Shown here one piece after another: positions 40,056 to 40,629 of a DNA stretch of 40,629 nucleotides (position 1 is its first letter; each line of letters begins with the position of its first letter). Where the stretch lies: the NCBI GenBank assembly GCA_030591685.1, contig JAUVAX010000019.1, forward strand, positions 1 through 40,629, in the 5' to 3' direction. A program made the translations under genes and the position numbers. The DNA is from Pseudobdellovibrionaceae bacterium. Lineage in GTDB: Bacteria > Bdellovibrionota > Bdellovibrionia > Bdellovibrionales > UBA1609. The notes under the pieces were generated by a model that worked only from the letters and a program-made list of their open reading frames with translations, searched no databases and was not told the origin of the DNA.

Positions 40056-40629
40056 TTAATTTCTTACCTTTGGTGGCCTTACTTTAACCTTTTGGTTATC
40101 ATTGTCTTTAGACTTTTGTTCTGAACGTTCAGCTTCTAAGCCCTCACCAGTCGCAGGGTCTTCTCTCTCAGTCTTGCTTACCCGTGTCTCCTGCGAACTT
40201 ATACCACTCAATGAAGTTGCAATCATGAGGTCGGGCATTTCGTCATCATCCTCGTCTTCATCGTTGCGATTTTCTGCGTAAGATTTTGTTAAAGTACTCT
40301 TTGGAGCCTCTGGCCTGTCAGGGGCTTTTACTGAAAAGCTCTCAAGAGAGCTTTCGTGGGCAGCTCCCTCATCCTCATACTTCGCCAAGGGGTTTTTAGT
40401 TGAAAAGCTCACCCATGGGTCGGCCTTATCACCCAAGCCTGACTCTCTAAAGTCAGTGATATCCCCTGATGTCGCGTCGATAAATAAATCTACCTTTTTT
40501 TGAGCCTCTTCAATTTTGTGTACAAGTGGAATTATAAGCTCGAACGCACAGCCCTTGCCTGGCGTATTAGTGATCTTAATATCACCATTATATTTGTGTA
40601 AATGATTTCTTGCAGCGGTGAGCCCTAAA
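40056..40629 (-). CDS. histidine kinase, C-terminal part (runs off right edge)
   Basis: The frame is open through the right edge (it is not a 126-residue gene starting at a TTG near 40436). The first visible residues, LGLTAARNHLHKYNGDIKI and PGKGCAFELIIP, are the G2 box and last strands of a HATPase_c domain, which is the end of the ATP-binding region of a sensor kinase. The domain is followed by about 155 residues of tail rich in acidic and charged residues, without a receiver domain, ending in VKVRPPKVRN. It is the first visible gene of the operon going leftwards. Sensor and His-box lie beyond the window. Confidence 0.85.
   Translation of the reverse strand, partial: LGLTAARNHLHKYNGDIKITNTPGKGCAFELIIPLVHKIEEAQKKVDLFIDATSGDITDFRESGLGDKADPWVSFSTKNPLAKYEDEGAAHESSLESFSVKAPDRPEAPKSTLTKSYAENRNDEDEDDDEMPDLMIATSLSGISSQETRVSKTEREDPATGEGLEAERSEQKSKDNDNQKVKVRPPKVRN

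Noticed and set aside
40056-40436. Separate 126-codon gene starting at TTG
   Set aside because: The frame continues upstream in phase to the window edge and encodes the end of a histidine-kinase ATPase domain, so the TTG is internal.
1-40629. CRISPR arrays, insertion sequences, prophage genes or rRNA/tRNA genes
   Set aside because: I saw no regularly spaced repeats with spacers, no transposase or integrase motifs and no rRNA or tRNA signatures.

Overview
The window is an AT-rich chromosomal segment whose gene content points to a predatory-type member of the Bdellovibrionota (Bdellovibrio-like). The main reason is a Myxococcus-type Agl/Glt gliding machine with AgmX/PglI-type, FHA, TPR and delta-proteobacterial outer-membrane barrel proteins, next to a type IV pilus assembly operon. 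Almost every gene lies on the minus strand, in long overlapping operons. The only convincing plus-strand gene is a HAD-like phosphatase at 27201-27923. The species cannot be named from the sequence alone.

Region 1 (1-6211) holds pilM-N-O-P-Q, read from a well-formed sigma70-type promoter at 3730-3758. Each junction is a 4-base stop/start overlap, and pilQ runs off the left edge. Upstream are the prepilin peptidase pilD and an ABC-2 type exporter (ATPase and permease) whose genes overlap pilD. Region 2 (6462-12569) is a respiratory complex I operon in the order nuoB-CD-E-F-G-I. It encodes only hydrophilic-arm subunits; the membrane-arm genes are not here.

Region 3 (12910-26745) is the most interesting part. 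One unit encodes a GYF-GYF-PilZ protein, a TolQ/MotA-like motor subunit (AglR-like), two TolR/ExbD-like subunits, a 983-residue TPR protein (GltD-like), a TPR lipoprotein (GltE-like), a small secreted protein and an FHA-transmembrane-AgmX/PglI protein (GltG-like). After a 498-base gap comes a second unit: an outer-membrane barrel with a lysine-rich neck, an 833-residue secreted TPR/coiled-coil protein (GltC-like) and a secreted coiled-coil protein. Together they would form an envelope-spanning, proton-driven trafficking or gliding machine. The two TolR paralogues differ at the proton-channel aspartate, and the PilZ protein suggests cyclic-di-GMP input.

Region 4 (27201-30269) holds the HAD protein, an rsmI-nudix operon with a good promoter and an unusual upstream repeat cluster, and a putative outer-membrane protein that ends in a long-stem terminator. 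Region 5 (30486-40629) appears to be one long transcription unit. In transcription order it holds a histidine kinase (3' part only), a degenerate GGDEF protein, alanine racemase, mlaE, mlaF, a long MlaD-like protein with a beta-rich C-terminus, purH, a GYF-transmembrane-TPR protein and a secreted protein of unknown function. The sharing of GYF domains between this operon and the gliding locus is suggestive.
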